A stretch of 64,000 bases of DNA from Prorocentrum cordatum (GCA_963575745.1 CAUYUJ010012113.1:1-64000), one strand, 5' to 3'. Positions 21,857 to 33,551 are shown, counted from the stretch's first letter. Translations and numbers: made by a program. The notes: generated by a model from the letters alone, not told the origin.

Positions 21857-22350
21857 CTAGGTGTCTTTGTCAGACTGGTCAACCCTTAAAGCCCTGGCGG
21901 GCATGTTGACGGTGTCGCTGGGCGCGGCCACGCCGACGCGCCAGTGCGGCGCCGCGAAATCTAGAGAACTGTCGGATGGGAAATCCATCTTCCGGGCGAG
22001 GTGCATCGTGACGACCTTGCCCGACGAAGGGCCCGCGAACAAAGACTCTGGCACCTCGACTGCGTTGCTCGGGGTCTTTTTGCCCTGCCCCATCGACGGG
22101 CTCAGCGGGGCCGAGATCAACTCTCCAAGGGCGAAATCTGCGAGGGGTTCCACTTCGTTGGCCTTGCCGACGCCCGCTAGCCAACGCGCGCGCACCCTCG
22201 GATGAGAAAGATGCAAGGCGCTCCTCGCCCGACGAGTGCGGTCGCTGCCGGGGATGTTTTTTTTGATCCTCTCTGGGAGTTCCGCGCCAAAGCGCTTGAA
22301 CATTTGAACGAACGCGGGGCCCCTCGGGGGGCCCCGCGCTCGCCCGCGAA
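21857..22350 (-). pseudogene. Unidentified C-terminal coding remnant
   Basis: The end of a minus-strand frame looks protein-like and not compositional: MFKRFGAELPERIKKNIPGS, then GKANEVEPLADFALGELISA, GKVVTMHLARKMDFPS and HWRVGVAAPSDTVNM, ending at a stop at 21857. Upstream of about 22350 the same frame becomes poly-Pro/Ser over a low-complexity region. It may be the C-terminus of the same remnant as 22.85-24.5 kb, separated by a G-rich insert. The family is not recognised. Confidence 0.35.
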
Positions 22351-22849
22351 ACCCAATTTCCCGAGGCTGGGGGCGGCGACAGGCCCAGCGAAGGCCCTTC
22401 GACCCGCCCCGGCAATTCCTCAGAGCTCGCGCCCGACCGCCGCGACGAGGGTTCGGGGGGAGGCCCGGGGGCCAGACGAGGAGACGATTGGGGCGGGAGC
22501 TCCACGAGGTTCGGCTGCGCGCGCGCCGCCACAGACGAGAGCTCGACGTCGGCCCCCCCATCTGCGGGGCGAAAGGGCGGGGGGGGGTGGAAGGGGGAAT
22601 GGGGGGGGGGGGCTGTGGAGGAGAGGTGATGAACAGGGGAGGATACAAAATAATAATAAGATGCTGAGGGTTGAGCTTCGGGGTCGGAAGGATGAGGGCG
22701 AGGATGGGGAGGGAGCGGCGACGAGGGATATGACATGGGACCACGCGGACATGAATATGCAGATTAGTGCGCGGCATTGCCACGCAGGGTGAACATGTAA
22801 AATCGTGTTCGCGTGCCTGCCGGCGCGCCTGCGCGCCCCCCCCGCGCCC

Positions 22850-24532
22850 CCCCCCCCAAAAAAAAAAGCCGCGGGTCAAACGTCGTCTCCCGCCTCCTCT
22901 CCGAGCGCCGCGGATCAGACCGGCAGTCAAATCTGTCGCCTTGTAGTCCGAGCAGGACGCTCGACTGCACCTCGATGGCCCCCCCTGCCACGCAGCTGCG
23001 CCAGGAAGCGCACTTCGCCCTTGATCTCCGGGATCTCGCAGGTCGTCTCCGCAGCGCCCACCCTGGACATCAAGGCCCCAGCCGCGACGCCGTCCGCCGC
23101 CGTCGCGGCCCCAACCCCCGTCTGGGCGAACTCCACGAGGCCGCCGCTGCGCCCGCGCGCGGGCCGCGAACGCGCCTGCTCTGGTTTAGCCCCCGCTGCA
23201 GCCCAAGGCAGCGCGAGTCGGCTGGCCACTGGGGCGAGCTTGACAACTTCCGCAGGGAAGGTGCCCGCGATTTCCAGCGCGGACTCGAACTCCCTCCTCC
23301 CGCGGCACTTCTTCTGGTGGATGTGCGCGGCGAAGCGCGCCTGCGTCTCCCCGAGAAGCCGCGTCTTCACGGCGGCTGGGAGATCGACCTTGGCGAGGTG
23401 GGCCTTCGCCGCCCTGATGAACTCCACTGCCTCCAAGCACGCGAACTTTGTTTGCGCCGATGGTCGCAGCATCGGCCGACTGAAGGAGCCGCGCCGCGCG
23501 CTCCTGCGCGCGGCCACCTGGCGCCACAAAGGGCGCCATGATGCGAGACATCATGTATTCGGGCCCCTGCGCGAGCTCGGCCTGGGAGAAGGCCTTGAAA
23601 AGTGTCCCAGGCACGTCGCCTCGGGGGGCCCAGGACTTCGAGTGGGCGCCCAAGTCGCCGGGGAACTTCGCGCCCTCGCCTCCTGAGCTGCACCGAACGA
23701 ACTGTCGCGCGTCAGCCACTTGCCCCTTCGGGAGAGGGCGCGCTCGCTCGATTTCCGCGGCGATGGCGTCGCAGATGGCGCCAGGGTCTGCGGGGGGCTG
23801 CCTCGACTTGCGAGTGACCTTCTGGTGGATTGGCAACAACGTTGGCACGTGCGCGCGCTGGCTTTCAGCCCCGTGGCCTGCGTTCCCCGCGGCCTGGGAA
23901 ATCGCGCGAGGCCTTGGCAAGCCTTGTCGACATGGTGCCGTGCCACGACCCACTCTAATCCCTGCTCCGTGGCCGCCGCGCACTCGGCGCCCCTTGCCCG
24001 AGTGGTCAGCGCCGCGCTTGACGCAGCGAAGCCCTCGGAGCGCGCGGCCGCGCGTCACCGTCGGAAAAGGGGGCTCGGAAGGACCCGCATTTGCAAGATG
24101 GCCGTCGCTCGCATCAAAGAGCCGCGCCTGGATGTTCAGCCGCCCTTCGCGCTCTGGCGCGCCCGCAGGGGCGGCCGCGAAGCGCCGGGCCCCGGCCAAT
24201 ATCCATGAAGAACTCATGGACATCGAAGGCTTCGACTCCCATGGTGAAACGGTCTGGGGGTGAACTCCGAGCTGGTCGCTGAGGGCCCTCAACATGGTTT
24301 CCGAGTTGCACGCAATGGGCTGGTTGATAATGTCGTGGGAAAGGGCTTTGGTAGCCGCCAGCGGGCAATTCTCCACGCCGTCGGGCTCTCCGATTGTCTC
24401 ATTGATCTGCGGCGCGCGCTTCTCGACAGCGTCGCCAATCGCGGCGGCGGCGCAAGACGTGGCCAGACAACCGCGCCAACACGTGGCGCTCACGAGCGCA
24501 AGTGGACGCGAAGTAACATGGCAAAATAACAA
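22850..24532 (-). pseudogene. Unidentified minus-strand coding remnant
   Basis: Coding sense can be followed over two or three frames. TMLRALSDQLGVHPQTVSPW lies at about 24297-24238. PGAICDAIAAEIERARPLPK, GTLFKAFSQAELAQG and EYMMSRIMAPFVAPGG follow at about 23800-23520. After a switch near 23460 comes AVEFIRAAKAHLAKVDLPAA, GETQARFAAHIHQKKCRGRR and EIAGTFPAEVVKLAPVA. It ends in EIKGEVRFLAQLRG and, after another switch, SSVLLGLQGDRFDC near 22940. The Ala/Lys-rich amphipathic helices resemble structural or nucleic-acid-binding proteins. It lies downstream, on the same strand, of the YLDD reverse transcriptase and might be part of that element, but no named domain is visible. Confidence 0.4.
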
Positions 24533-24921
24533 ACATCTAGCTGATCTTGGTTTGACGGTTTCCTACTTACCCGTCGCGCATTTCCCCTGCCAGTGTGTGA
24601 TCGAGTAGCACGCGTATGATGCAGAGGGGGGTGACCATTGATTAGCGCGCTACGTGTAGGTCGGTCAGCGAAGCCCTTTCTTTCCTGGACCGAAGGGGTT
24701 GCGAAACGTTTGCCGAAGTCTTGGCTGCGCGAGGTATCCTGGACGCGGGCGAAAGCGCATGTCGCGTGCTACCCCGCCGACGTTCAAGCACGTTCGGCGG
24801 CCAACTGGTCTCAGCGGGAAAAGTGTTTAGGGCGAGCGGCTTCTGGTTAGCCCACGCGCAAACTATACGTCGTTGTGCCGCGCGCGCAACCAACCTATGC
24901 CGAACATCCATCCGCTCACAT

Positions 24922-27300
24922 CTACACCATGCACTCAACGAGGCCCATATGCCCAGCCCAGCTGCATAACGCCCCGCCGCAGCGCTGGCTGGCCCGCTCG
25001 CCCGCCCTGGCGCGGTTGCAGCAGGCTGCCCCAGTCGGCGCCGCGTCTTGCCCGAGGAGGGCGCGGGCGGTGGCCCATTCCCCGCGTCGCCCAGTCGCTT
25101 GCGGGGCCGCCCCAGCGAGGCAGTCTGCCGCTCGGCGGCGCGCGGCCCGCCGCAAGAGCGGGGGGGCGCCCTGTCTTCTGGCCCCAGGGCCCTCAGCATG
25201 GACTCGCTGTTTTTTGCGGTCCATCCTTGCGGCGCGCTCGCGAGGGCGAGGCCCCCCGCGCGCCATTGACTTTCCATTCAGGCAGGCCGCGCCCGAGGGC
25301 CAGGCCCGCGATTTCCGCGGCTCCAGCTCCAAGTCTAGGTCTGCGAAGGCAGCCCGCGCCGCCGCCTGCGCTTTGCCCGCGAGCGCCGCGGGCGCCGGCG
25401 CGGCGACGTCGTCGAGGTAGGCGAAGGCGCGCGCGTCGCCTGGCCTCAGCCCCCGCTGCTCCGCGGCCGCCAGCAAAGCTTCCTCCGGCGCGCGCGGGCG
25501 AGCCCGCATCCCGCAAGCAAAGAGCAGCGGCGCCAGTGGGCCCCCCGAGCCCGCCCCACCAGCGGGGCGCAGTCGGCGGCAGAAACCGGCCGCGCCCCAA
25601 AATAATAAAAAGGGGCTCGCGGCGACAGACGAGGTTGGCGCGGGGCAGCGGCGCCGGCGCCGCGTCTTCCAGCCCCCGCGAGCAGGCCTCTTGGTCGGCG
25701 GAGCAGCGCGCGTTCTTGGCGTTCAGCGCGACCGCCGCCAGGCCGCGGGGCTGGCCCCTGCTCAAGCCCGCGCCGCGTGCGCCGAGAACCCCACGCCCGC
25801 AGTCGCGCGCAAAGGCCCCCCCCCAAGGCCTCGGCCAGTTCGCGCTTACGGAGCGCCGCCAGCGCCCGGCCCGCTCGGCGAGCACGGCCCGCCAGTGCTC
25901 GAACCCCCCGCCGCCGGCGGCTGCCCTGCTGCCCCGCGGGTTCCTCCTGATGTGCTTGCTCTCTTCAAGGCCCGCAGGGGAGCGGCGGCGGCCCGGCCGG
26001 GGGCGCCGCCGCCTGGGGCAGCGCGGCAGCGGGGCGCGGCAGGAGGAGCGCCTGGCCAGAGCTGCCCGGCCGTTTCGGCGGTCAGTGGCGCGAGGCCTGG
26101 GCTGGAGAGCAGCGCGGCGGCTCGGGAGTACTCCACGGCCATCGCTTTCCGGAGCACCTCCTCGGCGAGAGAGCGGTCGTTCTGGGCGGCCCCGCCTGCC
26201 CTCCGGCGCGCCTTGGCCACGCCCGGGGCGGCGTCCTTGGCTGTCGTCAGTAGCGTTCCCCAGCCGCCCCGGAGAAGCGAAGGGCACCGCTCGCGCGCGA
26301 GCAGCAGCCGCGCGCGGCCGGCCGTTCGCGCCGCGCAAGAGAGGGGCAGCGAAAAGCAAGCGATCGCGCAGCGCGAGGAGTTTCCAGGCTCGCTCCTCCA
26401 TGCTCCCGGCTGGAGCGCGGAGGATCGCATTGCAGAGCTTTTCGGTGGCCTGCGCGGCCGCTGCCCAGGCTCGCCCGGGGACGACGACCCGCAGCGCGGG
26501 GCAGTCCAGCGCGAACTCGCCCAGGAGGTCGACGCCGTCGAGCCCCGCTTAGCAAGGGGGCCGCGAGGCCCTGGAAGGCGAGAGTAGCAAGGGCGGGCAG
26601 CGTCTCGGCGGCGGCCGCAACGGCGGCCTGCCGCGGCCGCGGCGCAGCCCCGGCAGACCAGGCGCTCGCAAACCCCGCAGCGGTGGAGCCAACCCCCCGG
26701 CCCGGCCCCCCCCCGCAGGTGGCGAGAACGTCTCCGCGTAGGGCCCGCCCTGCGCGCAGCGGCCCATCGCAAGCTGGGCAGCTCAGCGCCCCCCTGTTGC
26801 CACCCCGGAGCGGCTGGCCTCGCCTACCCGCACGCCGGTGCAACCGCATAGCCGCCTCAACGGCCCTCCGCCCGGCTGCGGCTGCGGCGGCGAGCCGCCA
26901 GGCCAGGCTCCGGCGCGGAGGCCGCGGCCGTCTCCCGGCGGGCCCCGCGCAGGCGGCGGGCGACCACCAGGAACCCGGCGTCGTCGTCCGCTTCTGTCTG
27001 GTCCAGCTCGTCCATGAGCACGTCCGCGGACGTCTGGCTGTCCTGGTTGGCGGCGGCCTTTGCGTCGTCCGCCGCGTCGGACCAGGGTTGCCAGGGCCCG
27101 CGCCGCCCCCAAGCGCGGCGTCCAGGTCGGGTGGCTCGGGGGCTGGCTCGGCGGCGGCGGCGGCCGCGCGTGCCGCAGCCGTCGCCTGGAGCGCTCCCTG
27201 CTCTCGCACTTTTCCCCCCTGGAGGACGCGCGCGCCAAGGCTGCGGCTGCCGAGGCTGCCTTCCGCGCAGAAGCAACGGCCCAAACAGCGCCGGCCCGGG
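24922..27300 (-). pseudogene. Decayed LINE-like reverse transcriptase with YLDD motif
   Basis: Near 26690-26640 a Cys-rich stretch (HRCGVCERLVCRGC) follows a CPACDG pair, a zinc-binding region upstream of RT. Around 26200-26050 a helical linker reads AKARRRAGGAAQNDRSLAEE and YSRAAALLSSPGLAPL. The palm is clear. Motif A-like AVALNAKNA near 25730 has Asn in place of the expected Asp. In one frame from 25560 come motif B GSGGPLAPLLFACGMRA, the helix EEALLAAAEQRGLRPGD, motif C AFAYLDDVAAPAP and the thumb-side ELEPRKSRAW. The order and spacing are those of RT. The frame shifts between motifs A and B and again upstream. No DinoSL was found upstream of it in the 27-28 kb region. Confidence 0.75.
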
Positions 27301-27433
27301 GGAGCTGGCCCGGGGGAGCTCTCCCGGAGCCGCCGGGGCCGCTGCAGGCCATCCGCGCGCTCCTGGAGCTACTGGAGACGGGGGCGCGCGCCTGCCGAGG
27401 TCGGACAGGCCTCGACCAAAGGCTCGGGGGCCT

Positions 27434-28115
27434 CCTCCTCCTCCTCCTCCTTCGTGCTGCTCCTCCCCCCACTTCCCCTTCTCTCCCGTCCCCTCCCTCC
27501 TCCACTGTAACACATTATGATTACTTACTATTCCCCTCTTCTCCTCCGACCATGTCCAGGAGATAGTACGCCGTGTCCGCGCACTGTTGCATACACAACT
27601 TTCCGGAGCTTGTGCGTAGTATGTTAATGTGCAAGCCGATCATCTCTGGTTCTTACAAATGATGTTCCCGCTGCAGCGCTGGCATCGTTTCCGAGCTTCT
27701 GGTCCTTCAACATCGCGTTCCCGTTGCAACGCAGGCCTCAGTTTAGGATCGGCGCTTTGCCCCGTCGTTCAGAATGGCATCTGGCCCCAGCGCGGACCAC
27801 TTTCCCGGATCCGAGCGTTTCCCCATCATTGTCGCCATGTTCCTTTCACCCCCCCCCGTGTTCTCCTGGTCATCCTGCCCCTTCAGATTCTCCCACATTG
27901 CTCCTGCTGCTGCTGTTCCTCCTCGTCCTCCTCCGTCCTCCTCCGTCCTCCTCCTCCTCATCCGTCCTCCTCCTCGCTCGCCTCCTCCTCCTTTTCCTTT
28001 TCCTTCTCCTTCTCCTCCTCCTCCTCCTCTTCCTCCTCCTCCTCCTTCTCTTCCTCTTCCTCCTCCTCCTCCTCTTCCTCCTCTTCCTCCTCTTCCTCCT
28101 GTTTTTCGCGTCCAT
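27434..28115. repeat. TCC/CTT-rich pyrimidine repeats
   Basis: Pyrimidine runs at 27434-27510 and a dense (TCC)n/(CTC)n tract at 27900-28110 flank about 390 bp of mixed-composition DNA (27511-27899) that shows no gene. The Ser/Pro/Leu and Glu/Lys ORFs on the two strands are repeat artefacts. Confidence 0.85.
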
Positions 28116-28539
28116 CCTCCCTCTCATCCGCCACCTCCTCCTCCAGTGCACGCTCCCGTTTCCGATTGCGCATAACACGATGGAACCTTTTGTTCCAGTT
28201 CCAGGTCCGCTTTGACACGCGTCGGCGGATATACAGAAAAAAGTCAGCGCAATTGGAAGGAAAGGGTGGGAGGGGTAGGACGGCAGATATGTGACGCCAA
28301 CGCACCTAGCTTGCCCTTCCCTCCATCCTAGCCCCTGACGACGTCCACGACCGGCCCTCTCCCCACACAGGCGACCGACGTTTTGTCCATGCCCTTGCTC
28401 ACGCCACAACCCCACGAGTGGTCAGGATGTTCAGTAAAATTGTCCGCCCCCCCCCGAATCCCGACCGACGGTCCGTCCTGGCCTCCCCACGTGAACCGCA
28501 CCCCCCTAATAAGACGCCACCAAGATGGGTTCCGCATCG
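28116..28539. other. No gene seen
   Basis: Mixed-composition DNA. Short ORFs on both strands lack recognisable motifs. Confidence 0.4.
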
Positions 28540-28690
28540 ACAGTGCATCTCCGATACATCGACGATGCATCGGCGATGCTTCGGCGATGCATCGGCGACG
28601 CCAGCGATGCGTCGGCGCTGTCGGCGTGCAGACAATCGGGCCCCACATCGAGCCGCATCGTCGATGCATCGGCGATGCGGCGCGACCCTC
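28540..28690. repeat. Short-period tandem repeat, GATGCATCGGC-type
   Basis: The words gatgcatcggcgatgc and gatgcttcggcgatgcatcgg recur with 10-13 bp spacing (28563-28605), and the same words return at 28660-28680. Because GATGCATC is self-complementary the array is rich in small palindromes and can be read similarly on both strands. Confidence 0.8.
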
Positions 28691-29820
28691 CGAACCCATC
28701 TGCTCGGACCCCACTTGGAAGGCCTAGACTCAGACCGATGCTATCCACCCGCCCACCGCCTGGCGAAGGACGGCCCGACTCTTGCTCCCTGCACGACACC
28801 CGCCAACCAAGGCGCTTGCTGCACAGACTCGAAGTACCCCTTTGCGTTTACAGCTGGAGGCAACAACAGCTGGTGAGCGACGACCAAACACGGGTCTTAC
28901 CCAACATGATGTAGCGACCTTACGCGGCGGCTTACGCGGACCGCCCGCGCGGCCCGCCACATTGGAGACGAGGGCGCTTATGCGCGACTCTACGCGGCCA
29001 GTTTACGCGCCAATGTCGGCGCAGACGCCCCCGTTTATCTGCGTCGCTCAAGTGCCCGCAATATCGCGTCGATAAGTCGAATATGATCGACCCGTCGATC
29101 GGAATGGCAAGCAACAACTGCAACATCGAAACGTCAGGACCAAATCGGAAACTGCCAGCACAAACGCCAAATCCGTATCGAAATCGGAAACGGGAGAACT
29201 GGAGCGAAAATGACGGAAAGGAAGAAAGGGTCGCTCGAAAGTAGTGTTTTATTCCGCCGCATGTCCCCGCATGATGCAGAAACCACGTGGGGTAACATAT
29301 GGAATGCTTACGTAGTTCAAGCGTGAACACCACTTGAGGTAAGCATCGTTACCACGTCTTGCAGCGCATGACTGCTGGAGAATGTTTTGCTCGCCCCCTC
29401 GACCCAAGAACCCGGACCCCCCTAGCACGATGAACATCGGAAATCTGATATTTACCCCCGCCACCTCGCCCTGCCCTTCCGCCCGCTTCCGCCAGCGCGG
29501 CCGCCACCGTTCTGCGTCCGCCGGCTTCTGCTGGCCTGCCGCCGGGGAAGACCTGCGCCGCAGGCGAGACCTTGCTCCACCCCCCCTGCTGCTCCCTTCC
29601 GTCTCCTTCCTTAGCTTTTTCGGACGAGCCCCAGGTCTTCGTCCCCTGGGGCTTGGACCCTGTGGCCTTTGGGCTTGAGCCCTGGGACTTGGGCTCCGAG
29701 GCTTGGGCTCTGGAGTTCTGGGGCTCGGAGCCTCCACACCTCCTCCGCACGCCGTCTTTGGGAGAGCCCATCCCCTGGCGCCCTCAGCACAGCGCGGCGG
29801 CGCGGTGCCTCGCACGGGGC
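28691..29820. other. No gene seen
   Basis: A stretch with recurring tacgcgg words (28920-29010), then moderate-GC DNA. From 29600 to 29740 GGGCTTGG/CCTGGGG-like words give a short-period degenerate repeat. No coding motif was found. Confidence 0.4.
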
Positions 29821-29821
29821 C

Positions 29822-29827
29822 AATCGA

Positions 29828-29860
<33 letters not shown>

Positions 29861-29874
29861 GGCCGTCGTCGCCG

Positions 29875-29920
<46 letters not shown>

Positions 29921-30185
29921 GGTCGTGGTCGTGATCGTAGTCGTGGTCGTCGTCATGGTCCTCGTGATCGTCATCGTCGTCATCGTCGTCGTCGTCGCAA
30001 GCGCTGCCATCGTCGCCGTTATCGTCGTCGTCGTCGCCATAATCGTCGTCGTCGCTTACCGTCGTAGTCGTCGTCATTGTTGTATTGGACGTGGTTGTGG
30101 TGTGGTGGGGGTCGTCGTCGCGATCGCCGACACCATCGTCGTACTCGTTGTCGTGGTCGTCGTGGTCGTCGTCTCCACCCTCCTC
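29822..30185. repeat. (GTC)n/(GAC)n trinucleotide array
   Basis: About 360 bp dominated by cgtcgt and gccgtc triplets, pure over 29875-29920 and more degenerate toward 30185. The ORFs of Val, Arg, Asp or Thr in different frames are repeat artefacts. Confidence 0.95.
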
Positions 30186-31250
30186 GTCGTCTCTGGTTTT
30201 TGAGTGGTGATGGATCTTGTCGTGCGCTTGGTAGCCTTCCCACTGCCTTGGTAGTCAAGAGGCCCCCAGAGGCCTACGGGTCCATGAACATGCCTGTCGT
30301 CGTCGTTTTCCTCGTACTCAACATCTTTCTCCTCTCCTCTCCTCTCCTCACTCGTCTTCGTCCTTGTCTTCGTCGCCGTCCTCCTCATGTGCCATGCTGC
30401 TCCTACCCGTCATCGTGGTCGTCCTGTTCGTCCTCTTCCTGTCCGTCCGCGTCCTCCTCGCCAAAGAGATGTTTCGCAGAGGGCACTTGACGAAGACGAA
30501 TACGAAAAATTCTACGACGACGATGACGAAGACGAGGACGACGGCAAAAACAACGATCAAGTCTCCGAAGTCCCAAATGGACGAGGCTCCAGCTGAACGC
30601 TCCGGCATCCAGGAAGCCCTGGCGGCCCAGAGATGGCTGACGACGCACAACCAGGGCGCGCCGCTTGTTGTACAGGAGTTGCGGGTGGACCCTCATGGTG
30701 AACGAATCGCAGCCCACTGGTAGCAACACCCCAACCGACTGGTACACTTTCCAACCAGCGCGAACAGGCACACTGGTACCAATCACAATAATCCAAACAA
30801 CCTGCAATAGGATGAGATGTGTCAGAAATGAAAGCTAACTTTAAAGAACATGGAGCCGTCAGGTGTATAGATATATTATTGAATGCGCCATAACCCATAC
30901 CTGTCATACTTACAACTGGTATCACCACGAAAGTAGTAGTAGTGGTCAATCTAATGTCAGCGCAGTGGCGCAGCAGTAGCGGTAGCAGTAGTAGTCGCCT
31001 TGGTCACAACAGTGATGACGCGCAGTATTAGCAATACCAGACCAGGCTCACAGTGGCAACGCAGCTTAGCACAATACCCATGGTAACGCTGCGCCTGCGC
31101 AGTGTGCACATCAAGCGGGCAGCCCCGCGCGCTCAGTCGTAGTACTAGTGGAACGGTCGCATTGGTAACAGGCAGGCGCACGGCGCCGAGGGTGCAATTT
31201 ATAGTACCAATCTGATAACAGTGGGCGTGGGACTACATGTCGTACAGTGG
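30186..31250. other. Mixed DNA without a recognisable gene
   Basis: The TCC/GACGA-rich sequence of the previous array fades out by about 30560. From 30700 to 31250 GC is lower, with scattered agtagtagtggt words. A minus-strand stretch near 30560-30800 (Trp/Val-rich) and others nearby have no motif I can name. Confidence 0.4.
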
Positions 31251-31339
31251 GCGCACGGCCGCAAGAAACCGTCGCAAGAGACCCAGCCGTGAAAATCACA
31301 AAGTGTTTGCCCAGGGCCCAGGTTTCTTGGCCAGGGGCT

Positions 31340-31715
31340 CGAGGCGGAGAAACCCAGGGAACCCTGGCCCGAGGAGTTTCTTCGCTGGTCGCGCTAGGAA
31401 AACGCGCGAGTAGTAATTTCGCTGTTGACCCTCCGAGTCCACGCAGATGCAAGAAATTCAAAGTACCCTCGGCGCAGTGAGGTCTCTTCGGTGTCGGGGT
31501 TTTCTAACAATTTTGCGATTGGCCCTCCGACTCCGCGCGGACGCAAGAAATTCAAGGTACCTTCGGCGCAGCGAGGTTTCTTCGGTGGCGGGGCATTGCT
31601 TCCACGAGGTGGAATTGGGAGGAAACCCGGGGTCTCCTGAGCGCGAGAGTTTCTTGACGCCCGCGGGAAACCATCGCGGGCCGCGCGGAGCGAAGAAACC
31701 TAAGATTCCCTGACG
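31340..31715. repeat. ~97-bp tandem duplication in a GAAGAAACC-rich region
   Basis: Two adjacent diverged copies, about 31410-31506 and 31507-31603, share gcaagaaattcaa, gtacc, tcggcgcag and gaggt, followed by ttcttcggtg. The surroundings repeat gtttctt/aagaaac words, giving small inverted repeats (gagtttcttcgctggtcgcg near 31372, gcgaagaaacc near 31690). Confidence 0.75.
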
Positions 31716-32319
31716 AACAACATCCAGTTTCTCGGTACGCACCCCCACTGTAGTAGCACTGTGATATATGTAGCCGAGGTGATAACATAAATAGTAACAG
31801 CCTGAGTAGCACAAGTACTGCGAGCAGTGGTGGGAAAAACAATGGTACACTTAGTGAGCAACGTTGAACTAGCAGAACTAGAAATCGTGGTATTAGTGCA
31901 GTGAAGACTACTGCTCGTAGCGCTAGTTGTGGTAATAGCACTAGTAGCAATACGATTCGTGGCGAACGCAGCCTCCAAAGAATACCTGACATTATCCTTC
32001 GGATTTGCGCGAAAGGGATCCTGAAGGGTATCTGGAAAATCTCTGAAAACATATCTTACGGATCCAATTGAACCTCCGAGCCTGTTCCTGGTCCGCCATA
32101 TGTCAGACCCCCTTTCGGATCCATCATCCCTCCCCCCCCCTCCCCCCCCCAGGGGGGAGCTTAACACCCCCCACCCCCTTCCCCCCTATGCAGCCAAAAC
32201 GGGAACGACCCTCCCCCAGCGGGGACCAGTGCTCCCCACCTTGCTCTTCTACTTCGGAGAAACCACTCCAAACTTTCGACTCTATTCCGCCACAGTAGCT
32301 TGAATCCCACACGTTCGCC
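31716..32319. other. Moderate-GC spacer without a gene
   Basis: It contains tag/act-rich words (agtactgcgagcagtgg, cactagtagcaatac) and a C-rich stretch at 32129-32195. The short ORFs have no motif. Confidence 0.4.
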
Positions 32320-32870
32320 CAGACACCCTATAGTAACACCATACCCTAACCATAATGCTTTACCCAAATCAGGAAATCGTATCCTAACATCCTCACGTTA
32401 CCATGCTGACACTGACAACCTGACCATTACGTACTAACCCTAACCCCAGCACACGCACCCTAAACCCTAAAACTAACGCACTTACTACCATCATCATACT
32501 ACCCGAGCCCTACCACCCGATCGCTGCCCACTGGCAAACTAGCACCCTAACTCGAACACCCTGACCCTAACCATACGCCCCCAGCCCTAACACCCTTCCG
32601 CCATAGAACCCTAGCCCAATAACACCCTAACCCCTACACCCTGAACCTAACCATACGACACCCTTGCACCTCTACACCCTGAACCGCTCTCCTACACCCT
32701 GAACCCTTCCAACCTACACGTCGACCCCAGCGGCCTCACCCTAACCATAAGCCCCCTAACCCTAAACTCCTAACACCCTGACCATAAACGCTCAAACCCG
32801 AACCAACCAACACTCTAACCATGACCCCATCAACCTAAACCAACACAATAACCCTGACTCTAAATCCGCC
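32320..32870. repeat. Degenerate interstitial telomere-like repeats
   Basis: About 550 bp filled with CCCTAA, CCCTAAC, ACCCTAAACCCTAA and CACCCTGAACC words on the plus strand, separated by variable bases. The unit resembles TTAGGG/TTTAGGG telomere repeats, although none of the array is perfectly regular. It looks like an old interstitial telomeric tract or a telomere-like satellite. No ORF lies in it. Confidence 0.8.
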
Positions 32871-33023
32871 ACTGTGCCCACTGGTACGTTGGGGCGTTGA
32901 AGAATACCAGGGGCTGCCTGGCTGGGATCTGTCAATTTCGAATAAGGGGCGCCCCATCCTCCCGGCCGCAGACTCTTGCTTGCACCGCCCCTCCTCTCCG
33001 AGGACGCTTCCCTCGTGACCACT

Positions 33024-33245
33024 CGAGGACAGCGCACTTCCAGCATGGGAACTAATGCCTAAACCATCATTCCACGCGTGCCCGCCCGAGGATGGTGCAC
33101 TCCCCGCATGGCAGCGAATGCCTGAACCATCGTTCAATGCGCGCCCGCTCGGAGATTATGCACTTCCCCATGACTGCTAACTTCTGGGCCCATCATCCCA
33201 CGCGCACCTGCTCGAGGATCGTGCACTTTCCGCATTCCCAGGCGC
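33024..33245. repeat. 63-bp tandem repeat, about 3.5 copies
   Basis: Units begin cgagga(t)...gtgcact and end ccacgcgtgcccgc or similar, at about 33024, 33087, 33150 and 33213 (partial). The copies are about 70-80% alike by eye. The array lies just upstream of the recombinase-unit insertion point. Confidence 0.8.
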
Positions 33246-33348
33246 TGCTCCCAAGCGCTCCAGAGCCCCCCAAACCAGAAAACAAACGACGGATACGGGC
33301 CCCGAGCTTCCAAGCCGGCCCGTGCAAGCAACCAAGAACTCCAAGACG

Positions 33349-33551
33349 GCCCAAACTCACCAGCTTACTCCTGTGGGTCCCTCCCCTGCAGCAGGTTCAC
33401 TGACAGACCTCCAAACGGTTTTACACTGTTACACGGGGAAAAGGGGCACCCCTTCACTCTTATCCTCAACGCGAAGATGTTTTCCTCCACGCTCTGCGAA
33501 CGCTCCGTTGGGTGATTTCGCACAGCAACGCTCGGGGGGTCGATTCCCCCC
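33349..33551 (-). repeat. Y repeat, copy 2 (3' end of recombinase unit)
   Basis: About 200 bp that I read as identical to 36185-36387 up to the run of C after cgatt. In sense it ends CAGGAGTAAGCTGGTGAGTT and then TGGGC, the outer junction core. It acts as the shared 3' terminal sequence of both units. Confidence 0.9.
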
